Counted from the stretch's first letter, positions 1 through 7,413 are shown. The stretch: 16,712 nucleotides of DNA from Syntrophaceae bacterium UBA4059 (GCA_002382045.1 DFZJ01000053.1:1-16712); one strand, 5' to 3'. Numbers and translations are program-made. Notes: generated by a model not told the origin, from the letters alone.

Positions 1-754
1 GCAGGATCAGGTTGAAATAGGATTTTTCCCGCCGGAAGTTGACTTCTCCCAGTGTCTCCTGCATCAGGCGCTGGGTGAGCGTTGAAACCATCAACGGATA
101 AAAAGTAATCTGCTGCATTTTGAGGTTCAGCAAAACCGTCAGATCGGCCTTAAGCATTTCAGCCGTCTGTTCGGGGAAGTTGAAAATCATGTCGGCGTTG
201 ACGGTGTCAAACGACCCCATGGTTCGCCGGAGGCGGAAGGCAATATCTTCACCTGAACCGTATTTGTCATAACGGGCTATTTTTTTGAGTAAATCATCAT
301 TAAAAGTCTGTACCCCCACGGACAGCCGGTTAACCCCCGCTTGCTGAAGAATCGTGATGTTGGCATCCGTCAGGTGATTGGGATTCGTTTCCACCGATAC
401 GGAGGTGACGGGAAACAATTCCCGGGCCAGAAACAGGGTCTCCGCCAATTCATCAATCAAGACCGTCGGCGTGCCGCCGCCAACGTAAATACCGCTGAAA
501 CGATAGCCTTTCTGACGGTAAAGAGCCATTTCATTGCGCAGGGCGTGATGGTATCTCAGCGCCAGGGTTTCATCCAGGCGAATGCGATGAAACGAACAGT
601 AGGGGCAGAGTTCTTCGCAAAAAGGAATATGGATATAGAGCAGACGCTGTTTTTGATCGCTGCAGGCAGGCATTTCGGGAACAATGCCGTCTGTAAAATT
701 AAGAGCGAGGGCAAACTGTTTCCTTGTTATGTGGGTAACTATTTGATTAATCAC
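1..754 (-). CDS. HemN/HemW-like radical SAM protein, 3' end outside window
   Basis: This is a radical SAM enzyme of the oxygen-independent coproporphyrinogen oxidase family. An HIPFC stretch leads into a CX3CX2C cluster motif (Cys46, Cys50, Cys53; bases 596-619) that would hold the 4Fe-4S cluster. It is followed by YVGGGTPT, an ETNPNHLT stretch, NRLSVGVQTF and an ADMIFNFPEQ segment, the usual order in HemN/HemW proteins. The motif continues as CSFHR, without the fourth cysteine of true HemN (CX3CX2CXC). The protein is therefore closer to HemW-type proteins, thought to handle haem, or to a relative of unknown substrate. The chosen start is GTG at 754, just inside an in-frame stop at 758-760. 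It has no convincing ribosome site, and ATG at 673 is an alternative that leaves a short leader before the cluster. The frame stays open to the window edge (251 codons seen). It is divergent from def. Confidence 0.85.
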   Translation of the reverse strand, partial: MINQIVTHITRKQFALALNFTDGIVPEMPACSDQKQRLLYIHIPFCEELCPYCSFHRIRLDETLALRYHHALRNEMALYRQKGYRFSGIYVGGGTPTVLIDELAETLFLARELFPVTSVSVETNPNHLTDANITILQQAGVNRLSVGVQTFNDDLLKKIARYDKYGSGEDIAFRLRRTMGSFDTVNADMIFNFPEQTAEMLKADLTVLLNLKMQQITFYPLMVSTLTQRLMQETLGEVNFRREKSYFNLIL

Positions 755-838
755 AAATCATTCCATGTCTTTCATCAAATTCACATCATGGCGTATCTGT
801 TTAACAAAAGATGGAAGGAATTTGCAAGCTTCGTTTAC

Positions 839-867
839 TTGAAATAACATCCGATCGGTGTTATACC
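839..867 (+). promoter_or_regulatory. Probable promoter of the def-gcv-lipA operon
   Basis: TTGAAA at 839-844 (5 of 6 to the sigma-70 -35 box) and TATACC at 862-867 (4 of 6 to the -10 box) are 17 bases apart. A start near 874 would give a leader of about 13 bases before the def ATG at 887. No other gene of this operon has enough upstream space for a promoter of similar quality. Confidence 0.55.
844..864. promoter_or_regulatory. Palindrome in the promoter spacer, candidate operator
   Basis: ATAACA at 844-849 and TGTTAT at 859-864 are inverted copies. They flank CCGATCGG at 851-858, itself a perfect palindrome, with one unpaired T at 850. The element fills the 17-base spacer between the -35 and -10 boxes before def, where a bound repressor would block polymerase. 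It also lies about 90 bases upstream of the divergent radical SAM gene. The regulator is unknown. Confidence 0.45.
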
Positions 868-886
868 GCCAAAGAAAAACACCCCG

Positions 887-1456
887 ATGGTGAAATATAT
901 GGCCCCCAAAAGAGTTTTAACCCTTTGGAATGATGAAGGTGTTAACGAAGCTGACACGTCTGTTCTGAGAAAAAAGTCGGTCGAATTAAAAACACCCTTG
1001 AGTAAAGAAGATCTGGCGGAAATTAAGGCGCTGATTGATTCCTTTACCTGCCGCGATGACGCGTCCGGTCTTGCCGGGCCGCAAATCGGCATTAACAAAA
1101 GGATGATTATTTTCCGCAATAAGACCGTCGATGATAAGAAGAAAAAAATGAGCCCGGATGATTATGACGTGCTGGTCAATCCGCGCATTACCCAGGCGCG
1201 CGGTGAAAAAGTGACGGCGACGGAAGGGTGTCTTTCCTGTCCGGACATTCAAATTGAAGTCAGTCGCTTTCCTGAAGTAAAAGTCCGCGCCTTGAATGAA
1301 AAAGGCGAAAAAATCAGCAAGCGATACCTGGACTATACCGCCCGGGTTGTGCAGCATGAAATCGATCATCTCGACGGCAAATTAATTGTGGATTATGAGG
1401 GTAATCTTTATTACCCGAAAAACAAGCAGGCCTTAATTGATAAACTTTTTAAATAA
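887..1456 (+). CDS. def: Peptide deformylase
   Basis: This cytoplasmic metalloenzyme removes the formyl group from the N-terminal methionine of new proteins. All three family motifs are present: GLAGPQIG (family GLAAPQxG, with one Ala to Gly change), EGCLS with the metal ligand Cys115, and QHEIDHLDG with His157, catalytic Glu158 and His161. The length of 189 aa is normal. A lysine-rich, polar insert (about residues 81-94) sits between motifs 1 and 2 and is probably a surface loop. ATG at 887 was chosen although its ribosome site is weak; ATG at 899 (Met5) is possible. It is the first gene of the glycine cleavage operon and ends 21 bases before gcvT. The pairing makes metabolic sense because formyl groups come from folate-bound one-carbon units, but a functional link is an inference. 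Confidence 0.95.
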   Translation: MVKYMAPKRVLTLWNDEGVNEADTSVLRKKSVELKTPLSKEDLAEIKALIDSFTCRDDASGLAGPQIGINKRMIIFRNKTVDDKKKKMSPDDYDVLVNPRITQARGEKVTATEGCLSCPDIQIEVSRFPEVKVRALNEKGEKISKRYLDYTARVVQHEIDHLDGKLIVDYEGNLYYPKNKQALIDKLFK

Positions 1457-1477
1457 CGAGCATGCCGGGTATCCTCT

Positions 1478-2569
1478 ATGAAAAAAACGCCTTTATACGA
1501 AAAGCACGTTGATTTGAAAGCTAAAATTATTGATTTCGGCGGCTGGGCCATGCCCGTGCAATATACGAACGTGATTGAGGAACATAAAACGACCCGCGAA
1601 AGCGCGACACTTTTCGATATTTGCCATATGGGCGAAATTGAGGTTAAAGGACCGCAGGCGCTTGATCTGCTTCAATTTGCACTGACCCGCGATCTGGCGG
1701 GACAAAAGACGGGCCAGGTCAAACTTTCGGCTTTGCTCAACGATCGTGGTGGTATCATCGATGATTTAACCGTATATAAAATGTCTGAGGATTTTTATAT
1801 GCTGGTGACCAATGCTACGACCCGCGAGTCTGATTTCCTGCGTGTCCAATCCATTCTTCAGGAAAAGAAGTTTGACTGCCGGATGGAAGACGTCAGCAAT
1901 AAAACCGGCAAACTGGATTTGCAGGGGCCCCGTTCAGAAGATATTTTACAGAAGTTGACCCCTGCTGATTTAAAGGGTATTCGTTTCTATCATTTTATCG
2001 AATCTCAGGTGGCGGGCCTACAGGCGATCATTTCCCGCAGCGGCTACACCGGTGAAGACGGTTTTGAAATTTACGCATCTGCCGATCACATTGGTCTCAT
2101 CTGGGACCAATTGATGGAAACGGGCGCTGTATCCGGTTTAAAACCGGCGGGACTGGGCGCCCGCGATACCCTGCGTCTGGAGTCAGGCATGATGCTCAAC
2201 GGTCAGGATATGTGCGAAGCGGTCAGTCCGCTGGCCGTTCCTTATGGCTGGCTTGTGGACTGGAACAAGGATTTTGCGGGGAAATCCGCACTGATGACCC
2301 TGAAAAATCAGGGTCTCAGGAAAAAGCTGATCGGGTTCGAGATGACCGGACGCGGTATTGCGCGGCATCATTACAAGGTCACAAAAGGTGACAGAGAAAT
2401 TGGCGTGGTTACATCCGGCACGTATGCTCCAACCTTGAACAAGGCGATTGGCCTGGCTTTTGTTGTTATCGAATTTGCCGTCCCGGATACGGAGGTATCT
2501 ATTCACATTCGTGATGCCCTTAGTCCGGCAAAAGTCGTGAAGCTCCCATTTTATAAAAGGCAAAAATAA
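1478..2569 (+). CDS. gcvT: Glycine cleavage system T protein (aminomethyltransferase)
   Basis: GcvT takes the aminomethyl group carried on lipoylated GcvH, releases ammonia and passes the carbon to tetrahydrofolate, giving 5,10-methylene-THF. The N-terminus has the family pattern (TPLYEKHVDL, then DFGGWAMPVQY), followed by FDICHMGEIEVKG. A GGIIDDLTVYK stretch at about residues 91-101 holds the conserved Asp pair (95/96), one of which is catalytic in this family. SRSGYTGEDGFEIY and the GLGARDTLRLESGM motif follow, and a C-terminal barrel domain ends in KLPFYKR. The length of 363 aa is typical. No strong ribosome site precedes the ATG, which suits coupling to def 21 bases upstream. There is no room here for a glycine riboswitch. 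Confidence 0.97.
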   Translation: MKKTPLYEKHVDLKAKIIDFGGWAMPVQYTNVIEEHKTTRESATLFDICHMGEIEVKGPQALDLLQFALTRDLAGQKTGQVKLSALLNDRGGIIDDLTVYKMSEDFYMLVTNATTRESDFLRVQSILQEKKFDCRMEDVSNKTGKLDLQGPRSEDILQKLTPADLKGIRFYHFIESQVAGLQAIISRSGYTGEDGFEIYASADHIGLIWDQLMETGAVSGLKPAGLGARDTLRLESGMMLNGQDMCEAVSPLAVPYGWLVDWNKDFAGKSALMTLKNQGLRKKLIGFEMTGRGIARHHYKVTKGDREIGVVTSGTYAPTLNKAIGLAFVVIEFAVPDTEVSIHIRDALSPAKVVKLPFYKRQK

Positions 2570-2575
2570 TTCATT

Positions 2576-2583
2576 AAGGAGGA
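2576..2583 (+). promoter_or_regulatory. Strong ribosome binding site that sets the gcvH start
   Basis: AAGGAGGA lies in the 16 bases after the gcvT stop. Its AGGAGG core is 6 bases from ATG at 2589 but only 3 bases from the in-frame GTG at 2586. The ATG is therefore the likely start. Confidence 0.75.
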
Positions 2584-2588
2584 TCGTG

Positions 2589-2987
2589 ATGTCCAAATCA
2601 AATCCCACCGACAGATTGTATTCCAAAGACCATGAATGGGTAAAAGACAATGGCGACGGGACGGCTGCCGTCGGCATTACCGATTACGCTCAGGAAATGC
2701 TGACGGATATTGTGTTTGTGGAATTGCCCCCGATCGGCAAAAAAGTAGCGAAGGGCGAACCGATGGCTGTTGTCGAATCCGTTAAATCCGTATCCGATGT
2801 CTTCGCGCCGGTTGGCGGCGAAGTCATTGACGTCAATAAGATACTGGAGGAAACACCGGAACTGATCAATCAGGACGCCTTCCATGAAGGCTGGATTGCC
2901 CGGTTGAAACTCAGTAACGCCGAAGATCTGAAACCCCTCCTTAACGCCGCCGCTTACGATGCTTTGATCAAAGAGGAAAAACACTAG
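2589..2987 (+). CDS. gcvH: Glycine cleavage system H protein (lipoyl carrier)
   Basis: GcvH is the small shuttle protein whose lipoyl arm moves the aminomethyl group from the P proteins to GcvT and then to the L protein for reoxidation. The modified lysine is Lys66 in VESVKSVSD. The flanking hammerhead fold is clear: YSKDHEW at the start, GITDYAQEMLTDIVFVELP, then APVGGEV and a late NQDAFHEGWIARLK segment. At 132 aa it has a normal length. The start is ATG 2589, set by the strong ribosome site at 2576-2583; a GTG three bases earlier is too close to that site. Its lipoyl group would be made by LipA, encoded three genes downstream. The partner lipoamide dehydrogenase is not in the window. Confidence 0.97.
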   Translation: MSKSNPTDRLYSKDHEWVKDNGDGTAAVGITDYAQEMLTDIVFVELPPIGKKVAKGEPMAVVESVKSVSDVFAPVGGEVIDVNKILEETPELINQDAFHEGWIARLKLSNAEDLKPLLNAAAYDALIKEEKH

Positions 2988-2992
2988 ACAAA

Positions 2993-4318
2993 ATGGACTA
3001 TTGCCCCCACACGCCTCAGGATATCCATCAAATGCAGGCGGTCATCGGCGCAGGAAGCATTGAAGAACTGTTTGCCGATATCCCGCAAAAATTTCGTATA
3101 AGACAAATGCCCGGCATACCGGCTTCCTTATCCGAGCAGGAAACACTCGGACTGATGCAGGCAATCGCCGCGAAAAACCGGATGCCGCGCGTCACACTGA
3201 CCGGCGCCGGCGCTTATGTTCATTACATTCCCGCGGTCGTCGGCCACATCATCGGGCGCGCCGAATTTTATACGGCCTATACGCCCTATCAGGCGGAAAT
3301 CAGCCAGGGCATTTTGCAGGCCATTTACGAATACCAGACCATGATTGCCCATTTGACCGGGACGGAAATTGCTAACGCCTCCATGTATGACGGCGCCTCT
3401 GCGATGGCGGAAGCGGCGGTGCTGTGCGCCAAAATGTCCAACCGTTCGCGGATTGTCGTTGCCCGTTCGGTTCATCCTCAATACCGGCAGGTTTTGCAGA
3501 CTTATTCATGGGCTAACGGCTATACCATCACGGAGATGCCTTATACGGCAACCGGCCAGTTGGATTTGGCCGCACTGCAAAACGCACTGGATGACAGTGT
3601 CGCGGCGGTTGTCGTGCAAAGCCCTAATTTTTTCGGCTGCATTGAAGAGATAACACCGATTGCGGACGCCGCACATAAAAATGGCGCGTTGCTGATTGCC
3701 GGATTTACCGACGGCACGTCTCTGGGTGTGCTGAAACCGGCAGGGGCCTCCGGTGCGGATTTTGTCGTGGGCGAGGGACAGAGCTTCGGTAATCCGGTCA
3801 ACTACGGCGGCCCTTATCTGGGAATTTTTGCCGCACGGGAAAAATTTCTCAGGCGCATCCCGGGCAGGCTGGCCGGTGCGACGGTTGATAAAAACGGCCG
3901 GCGCGGATTTGTGCTGACGCTGCAGACGCGCGAACAGCATATCCGCCGGGAAAAGGCAACGTCCAATATCTGCTCCAATGAAGCGCTCTGCGCGCTGGCG
4001 GCAGGTGTTTATCTGGCCGCTCTGGGCAAGAATCTGGGCAAACTCGCCGCGCTCAATATTTACAAAACGCAATATTTAAAAAATAACCTTTTGAAACTTG
4101 CGGGTTGGAAAGAAGTTTTTTCCGCCCCCGTTTATAATGAATTTGCCTTGCGTTGTCCCGATGCTCAGGCGGTCAATGAAAAGTTAAAAGCGGCGGGAAT
4201 GATCGGCGCTTATGATTTGCAGAAAGATTATCCGGCGCTGGAGAATACATTGCTTTTCTGTGCAACGGAAATGCTCTCTAAAGACGATATGGATCGTGTG
4301 GCGGAGATTATCAGTTAG
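2993..4318 (+). CDS. gcvPA: Glycine dehydrogenase (decarboxylating) subunit 1
   Basis: This is the alpha half of the split P protein. Together with GcvPB it decarboxylates glycine and loads the remaining aminomethyl group on lipoyl-GcvH. It has the family N-terminus (YCPHTPQDIHQM, then IEELFADIP), a GAGAYVHYIPAVV stretch, YTPYQAEISQGILQAIYEYQTMI, and a TGTEIANASMYDGASA segment that helps form the cofactor pocket. Later come VVVQSPNFFG, NYGGPYLGIFA and KATSNICSNEAL near the end. It lacks the PLP-binding lysine, as expected for this subunit; that residue is in GcvPB. The length of 441 aa is typical. It starts 5 bases after gcvH and is clearly co-transcribed. Unlike the rest of the operon, it is separated from the next gene by 92 bases containing a strong hairpin. 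Confidence 0.97.
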   Translation: MDYCPHTPQDIHQMQAVIGAGSIEELFADIPQKFRIRQMPGIPASLSEQETLGLMQAIAAKNRMPRVTLTGAGAYVHYIPAVVGHIIGRAEFYTAYTPYQAEISQGILQAIYEYQTMIAHLTGTEIANASMYDGASAMAEAAVLCAKMSNRSRIVVARSVHPQYRQVLQTYSWANGYTITEMPYTATGQLDLAALQNALDDSVAAVVVQSPNFFGCIEEITPIADAAHKNGALLIAGFTDGTSLGVLKPAGASGADFVVGEGQSFGNPVNYGGPYLGIFAAREKFLRRIPGRLAGATVDKNGRRGFVLTLQTREQHIRREKATSNICSNEALCALAAGVYLAALGKNLGKLAALNIYKTQYLKNNLLKLAGWKEVFSAPVYNEFALRCPDAQAVNEKLKAAGMIGAYDLQKDYPALENTLLFCATEMLSKDDMDRVAEIIS

Positions 4319-4328
4319 AACAAGACGC

Positions 4329-4378
4329 AGCACAAGGGGTTGCAACCACCACTGAAGGGTGGCGAGCCCCCTTGTGCT
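4329..4378 (+). other. Strong hairpin between gcvPA and gcvPB
   Basis: AGCACAAGGGG at 4329-4339 and CCCCTTGTGCT at 4368-4378 form a perfect 11-base-pair stem. Inside the 28-base loop, CCACC at 4346-4350 can pair with GGTGG at 4358-4362 around a 7-base loop. No run of T follows, so it does not look like an intrinsic terminator. It sits in the only long gap of the operon, between two subunits that should be made in equal amounts. Possible roles are an RNA processing or stability element, or a dispersed palindromic (REP-like) repeat. Confidence 0.7.
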
Positions 4379-4410
4379 AAGAGGTAAGGCAATCTAAGGG
4401 GAATAGAAAA

Positions 4411-5853
4411 ATGGAACTCATTTTTGAAATCAGCAAACCCGGACGCAGTGCGGCGGATATACCCGCAAGCGATGTGCCGGCAATCGATATCGATGAAATA
4501 ATCGGCGGGCAGTACCGGCGGGCCGATCTGGATTTGCCGGAAGTTGCGGAAGTCGATCTGGTGCGGCATTACACCAATTTGTCGCGGCGAAACTTCGGCG
4601 TCGATCTCGGGTTTTATCCGCTGGGCTCCTGCACCATGAAATACAATCCCAAGATTAATGAGAATGTTGCAGCCCTGCCCGGCTTCACCGGTTTGCACCC
4701 CGAAGCAGCGGATGAATTTGCCCGGGGCAATCTGGAATTGATGGTTGACATGCAGAAACTTTTGAGCGGCATCTTCGGCATGGCTGATTTTACGCTGCAG
4801 CCCGCAGCCGGCGCGCACGGCGAACTGACCGGCGTCATGATGATCAAAAAATATTTTGAAAAGAAGGGCGAAAAACGCCATCTGATGTTGATTCCCGATG
4901 CCGCGCATGGAACCAATCCCGCCTCCGGCGCCCTGTGCGGCTTTGATACGGTGACCCTGCGTTCCAATCCCGAAGGCGGCGTTGATCTTGAGCATCTGGA
5001 ATCCTTGATGACGGAGGATGTGGCGGGATTAATGCTCACCAATCCCAACACGCTGGGCCTTTTTGAGCGCAATATCGAAAAAGTCGCGGCCATTGTCCAC
5101 GGGAAGGGCGGCCTGCTCTATGGAGACGGCGCCAACGCCAACGCCTTTCTGGGGAAAACACGGCCCGGCGATCTGGGCTTTGATGTCATCCAATTAAATT
5201 TGCACAAGACATTTTCCACGCCGCATGGCTGCGGTGGTCCCGGCAGCGGCCCGGTGGGTGTCAGCGCCAAACTCGTGAATTTTCTGCCGGTGCCCCGTAT
5301 CATTAAAAGGGATTCAACCTGGGCTTGGTCTTCGGATTTTCCCGATACGATCGGCCGGGTGCGCGCCTTTTACGGAAATTTCAACGTCATTGTCAAAGCC
5401 TACACGTACATTCGTTCGCTGGGCGCGGAAGGGCTGACGCGCGCCACGGAAATGGCCGTGCTCAATGCCAACTACATCAAGGAAAGATTGAAACCCTGTT
5501 TTGATCTGCCTTTTGACCGTGTGTGCATGCACGAGTGCGTCTTTTCCGGGAATCGTCAGGTAGCCGAAAGCGGTGTGCATACCAGTGACATGGCCAAGCG
5601 GCTGATTGATTTCGGTTATCATCCGCCGACCATTTATTTTCCGCTGATTGTGCCTGAAGCCATCATGATTGAACCGACCGAAACGGAAAGCAAAGAGACG
5701 CTCGATACATTTTGCGATGCCATGATCGCCATTGCGAAAGAGGCAAAGGAAAACCCGCGGCGGGTGAAAGACGCGCCGCTTTCCACGCCGGTGAGCCGTC
5801 TGGACGAAGTCCTGGCTGCCCGCAAACCCGACGTTTGCTGGAAAAGATCATAA
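4411..5853 (+). CDS. gcvPB: Glycine dehydrogenase (decarboxylating) subunit 2, PLP-binding
   Basis: This is the beta half of the split P protein and carries pyridoxal phosphate. The Schiff-base lysine is Lys266 in NLHKTFSTPHGCGGPGSGPVGV, the P-protein signature. Other family blocks are FYPLGSCTMKYNPKINE near residue 70, LQPAAGAHGELTG, IPDAAHGTNPAS, the GGLLYGDGANANA stretch that precedes the lysine, and IEPTETESKETLD close to the C-terminus. The length of 480 aa is normal. A purine-rich AAGGGGA lies about 10 bases before the ATG. The enzyme works with GcvPA from the gene just upstream and with GcvH. Its stop is separated by a single base from the lipA start, so the two are translationally close. 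Confidence 0.97.
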   Translation: MELIFEISKPGRSAADIPASDVPAIDIDEIIGGQYRRADLDLPEVAEVDLVRHYTNLSRRNFGVDLGFYPLGSCTMKYNPKINENVAALPGFTGLHPEAADEFARGNLELMVDMQKLLSGIFGMADFTLQPAAGAHGELTGVMMIKKYFEKKGEKRHLMLIPDAAHGTNPASGALCGFDTVTLRSNPEGGVDLEHLESLMTEDVAGLMLTNPNTLGLFERNIEKVAAIVHGKGGLLYGDGANANAFLGKTRPGDLGFDVIQLNLHKTFSTPHGCGGPGSGPVGVSAKLVNFLPVPRIIKRDSTWAWSSDFPDTIGRVRAFYGNFNVIVKAYTYIRSLGAEGLTRATEMAVLNANYIKERLKPCFDLPFDRVCMHECVFSGNRQVAESGVHTSDMAKRLIDFGYHPPTIYFPLIVPEAIMIEPTETESKETLDTFCDAMIAIAKEAKENPRRVKDAPLSTPVSRLDEVLAARKPDVCWKRS

Positions 5854-5854
5854 G

Positions 5855-6757
5855 ATGAACGCAAAACCGCAAATCCTGCGGAAACCTCCCTGGCTCAAAG
5901 TGCGTCCCCCTTATACTGATGGTTGCCGTCAAATCAGATCAACACTTTCCGGTTTGGGGCTGCATACTGTCTGTCAGGAAGCGGCCTGCCCCAACATGGC
6001 GGAGTGCTTCGCCTGCGGCACGGCCACTTTTTTAATTCTCGGCAACATCTGCACCCGAGACTGCCTTTACTGCAATGTTGCTCACGACCGGCCCTCGCCA
6101 GTCGATGAAAAAGAAGTTGAGCATCTGATCTTGGCAACAAAAAAAATGAATCTGAATTATGTTGTCATCACATCCGTGACACGCGACGATTTGCCGGACG
6201 GCGGAGCGCAGGCCTTTGTCGATTGCATTACCCGGCTCGGTCAAGCCGTTCCCGGCTGTAAAATCGAAGTGCTGATTCCCGATTTTCGGGACAAGCCCGG
6301 GGCGCTGGAAAAAGTCATGGCCGCAAAACCCGATGTCATCAATCACAACATGGAAGTTGTTTTGCCGTTGTTTGGCAAGCTGCGCCCGCAGGGCAATTAT
6401 CATCATTCACTTCAATTGCTTTCCCGTGTCGCGTCAACCCCGATGGTGTCCAAAAGCGGCTTTATGGTGGGTTTTGGTGAAAAGAAGGAAGATGTTTTGC
6501 ATCTGATCGATGATCTGGCATCCGTTTCCTGCGCCCGACTGACCATCGGGCAGTATCAGCAGCCCACGCGAAATCACTGGCCGGTTGCCAAATATTACCA
6601 TCCCGATGAGTTTGCCGAATTCCAGGAAATCGCCTATTCCAAAGGTTTTCAATCTGTCGCGTCAGGGCCGCTGGTGCGCAGTTCCTATCGCGCGGCAGCA
6701 GGCGGCGACCCTCATCCGAAAATGCAATTAAACTCAAATCTAAATACTGCTGCCTAA
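5855..6757 (+). CDS. lipA: Lipoyl synthase
   Basis: LipA is a radical SAM enzyme that inserts two sulfurs into the octanoyl chain already attached to GcvH or other lipoyl domains. Both iron-sulfur sites are intact: the auxiliary cluster motif CX4CX5C (Cys40, Cys45, Cys51) and the radical SAM motif CX3CX2C (Cys66, Cys70, Cys73). The C-terminal RSSY motif, whose serine ligates the sacrificial auxiliary cluster in studied members, is at residues 275-278. TRDDLPDGGA, NHNMEV and TIGQYQQPT also match the family. The length of 300 aa is typical. It lies one base after gcvPB. Placing it here fits a dedicated role in maturing GcvH; a lipB- or lipM-type octanoyl transferase is not present nearby. Confidence 0.97.
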   Translation: MNAKPQILRKPPWLKVRPPYTDGCRQIRSTLSGLGLHTVCQEAACPNMAECFACGTATFLILGNICTRDCLYCNVAHDRPSPVDEKEVEHLILATKKMNLNYVVITSVTRDDLPDGGAQAFVDCITRLGQAVPGCKIEVLIPDFRDKPGALEKVMAAKPDVINHNMEVVLPLFGKLRPQGNYHHSLQLLSRVASTPMVSKSGFMVGFGEKKEDVLHLIDDLASVSCARLTIGQYQQPTRNHWPVAKYYHPDEFAEFQEIAYSKGFQSVASGPLVRSSYRAAAGGDPHPKMQLNSNLNTAA

Positions 6758-6765
6758 ATACTGCT
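6740..6765 (+). repeat. 12-base direct repeat over the lipA stop
   Basis: CTAAATACTGCT occurs at 6740-6751 and again at 6754-6765, a period of 14 bases. The first copy is inside the last codons of lipA. The second spans the stop codon and touches the -35 box of the next promoter. It may be a small slippage duplication or a paired binding site. Confidence 0.6.
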
Positions 6766-6793
6766 TGACAGTAAATGACGAAAAGACTTAAAT
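6765..6793 (+). promoter_or_regulatory. Probable promoter of the signalling block
   Basis: A perfect -35 box TTGACA (6765-6770) and TTAAAT (6788-6793, 4 of 6 to the -10 box) are separated by 17 bases. They lie directly after lipA and about 85 bases before the next gene, which separates the signalling genes from the glycine cleavage operon. The rest of the 6758-6877 gap shows no terminator. Confidence 0.6.
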
Positions 6794-6877
6794 TGAAACC
6801 GCAAAAAGACGCAGGCCAGATGCTTTCAATATCCTTGTTATTAACGTGCATTCACAAAGAAAAAAGTGAGGAATGAT

Positions 6878-7351
6878 ATGTTAAAAACAGCCTTCCGAAA
6901 TTTTATTTCCGCGCTGATGATCGCCAGTCTTTTTTTGGTTTCCCCGGCATTTGCAGGACAGAAAGAAGACGCCATTGCTCTGGTTAAAAAGGGGATAGCC
7001 TTCTATAAAAAAAATGGTGAAGCGAAAACAATGGAAGCGATAACCGACAAGGGCATGCTGCAAAAAGGCGATCTTTATCTGTGGGTGATCCAAACGGATT
7101 TCAAAAAAAAGGCTATTGTCGTGGCCCATGGAACCAACAAGACCATTCCCGGCAAGGAATGGTACAATGTCAAAGACCCGGACGGTAAATATTTTATTCG
7201 TGAGATATGCGACAAGGCTCAAAAAAAGGGCAATGGATGGGTGGAGTACCGCTGGGCGCATCCCAGATTAAAAAAAGCCAAGCCCAAGGTGACCTATCTG
7301 GAAAGAGTCAATTATCTCATTTTTATGTGCGGATATTACAAAATTGATTAA
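6878..7351 (+). CDS. Secreted Cache-like sensor-domain protein
   Basis: The N-terminus is a clear signal peptide: basic MLKTAFRNF, a hydrophobic core, then SPAFAG, with likely cleavage after Ala26. The mature part (about 130 aa) looks like a single Cache-type ligand-binding domain. It has an early helix with DAIALVKKGIAFYKKNG, then strand blocks with DLYLWVIQTDF and VVAHGTNKTIPGK, and a DPDGKYFIREI then GNGWVEYRWAHP segment typical of such domains. It carries no membrane anchor or output domain, so it should be a free periplasmic binding protein. ATG 6878 was preferred over GTG 6866 because GTGAGGA at 6866-6872 forms its ribosome site. It is the first gene of the signalling block and lies upstream of a membrane PP2C phosphatase, for which it could supply a ligand signal. 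That role is an inference. Confidence 0.75.
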   Translation: MLKTAFRNFISALMIASLFLVSPAFAGQKEDAIALVKKGIAFYKKNGEAKTMEAITDKGMLQKGDLYLWVIQTDFKKKAIVVAHGTNKTIPGKEWYNVKDPDGKYFIREICDKAQKKGNGWVEYRWAHPRLKKAKPKVTYLERVNYLIFMCGYYKID

Positions 7352-7413
7352 ACCGATGCGCAGTTTCACAGGCAAGTATTTTCAGAGCAGGCGTTGCCAG
7401 ATTTCCTGAAGGG

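Noticed and set aside
341..847. Open frame of 168 codons on the plus strand
   Set aside because: It lies mostly opposite the radical SAM gene, whose protein shows a full motif series. The plus-strand product has no recognisable motif or ribosome site.
755..886. Possible glycine riboswitch upstream of the gcv operon
   Set aside because: The predicted leader is only about 13 bases, and the gap shows no paired aptamer-like helices. Only the promoter and palindrome are supported.
3506..4072. Long minus-strand frame opposite gcvPA
   Set aside because: Shadow of a well-conserved plus-strand gene; no independent start signal.
4315..4995. Open frame of 226 codons on the minus strand
   Set aside because: It is antisense to gcvPB and the hairpin before it. 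The gcvPB frame is certain, and the antisense product is low in complexity and without family motifs.
7352..7413. Possible hairpin from GGCAA and TTGCC in the gap before the phosphatase gene
   Set aside because: Only 5 base pairs around an 18-base loop, without a T run; easily due to chance.
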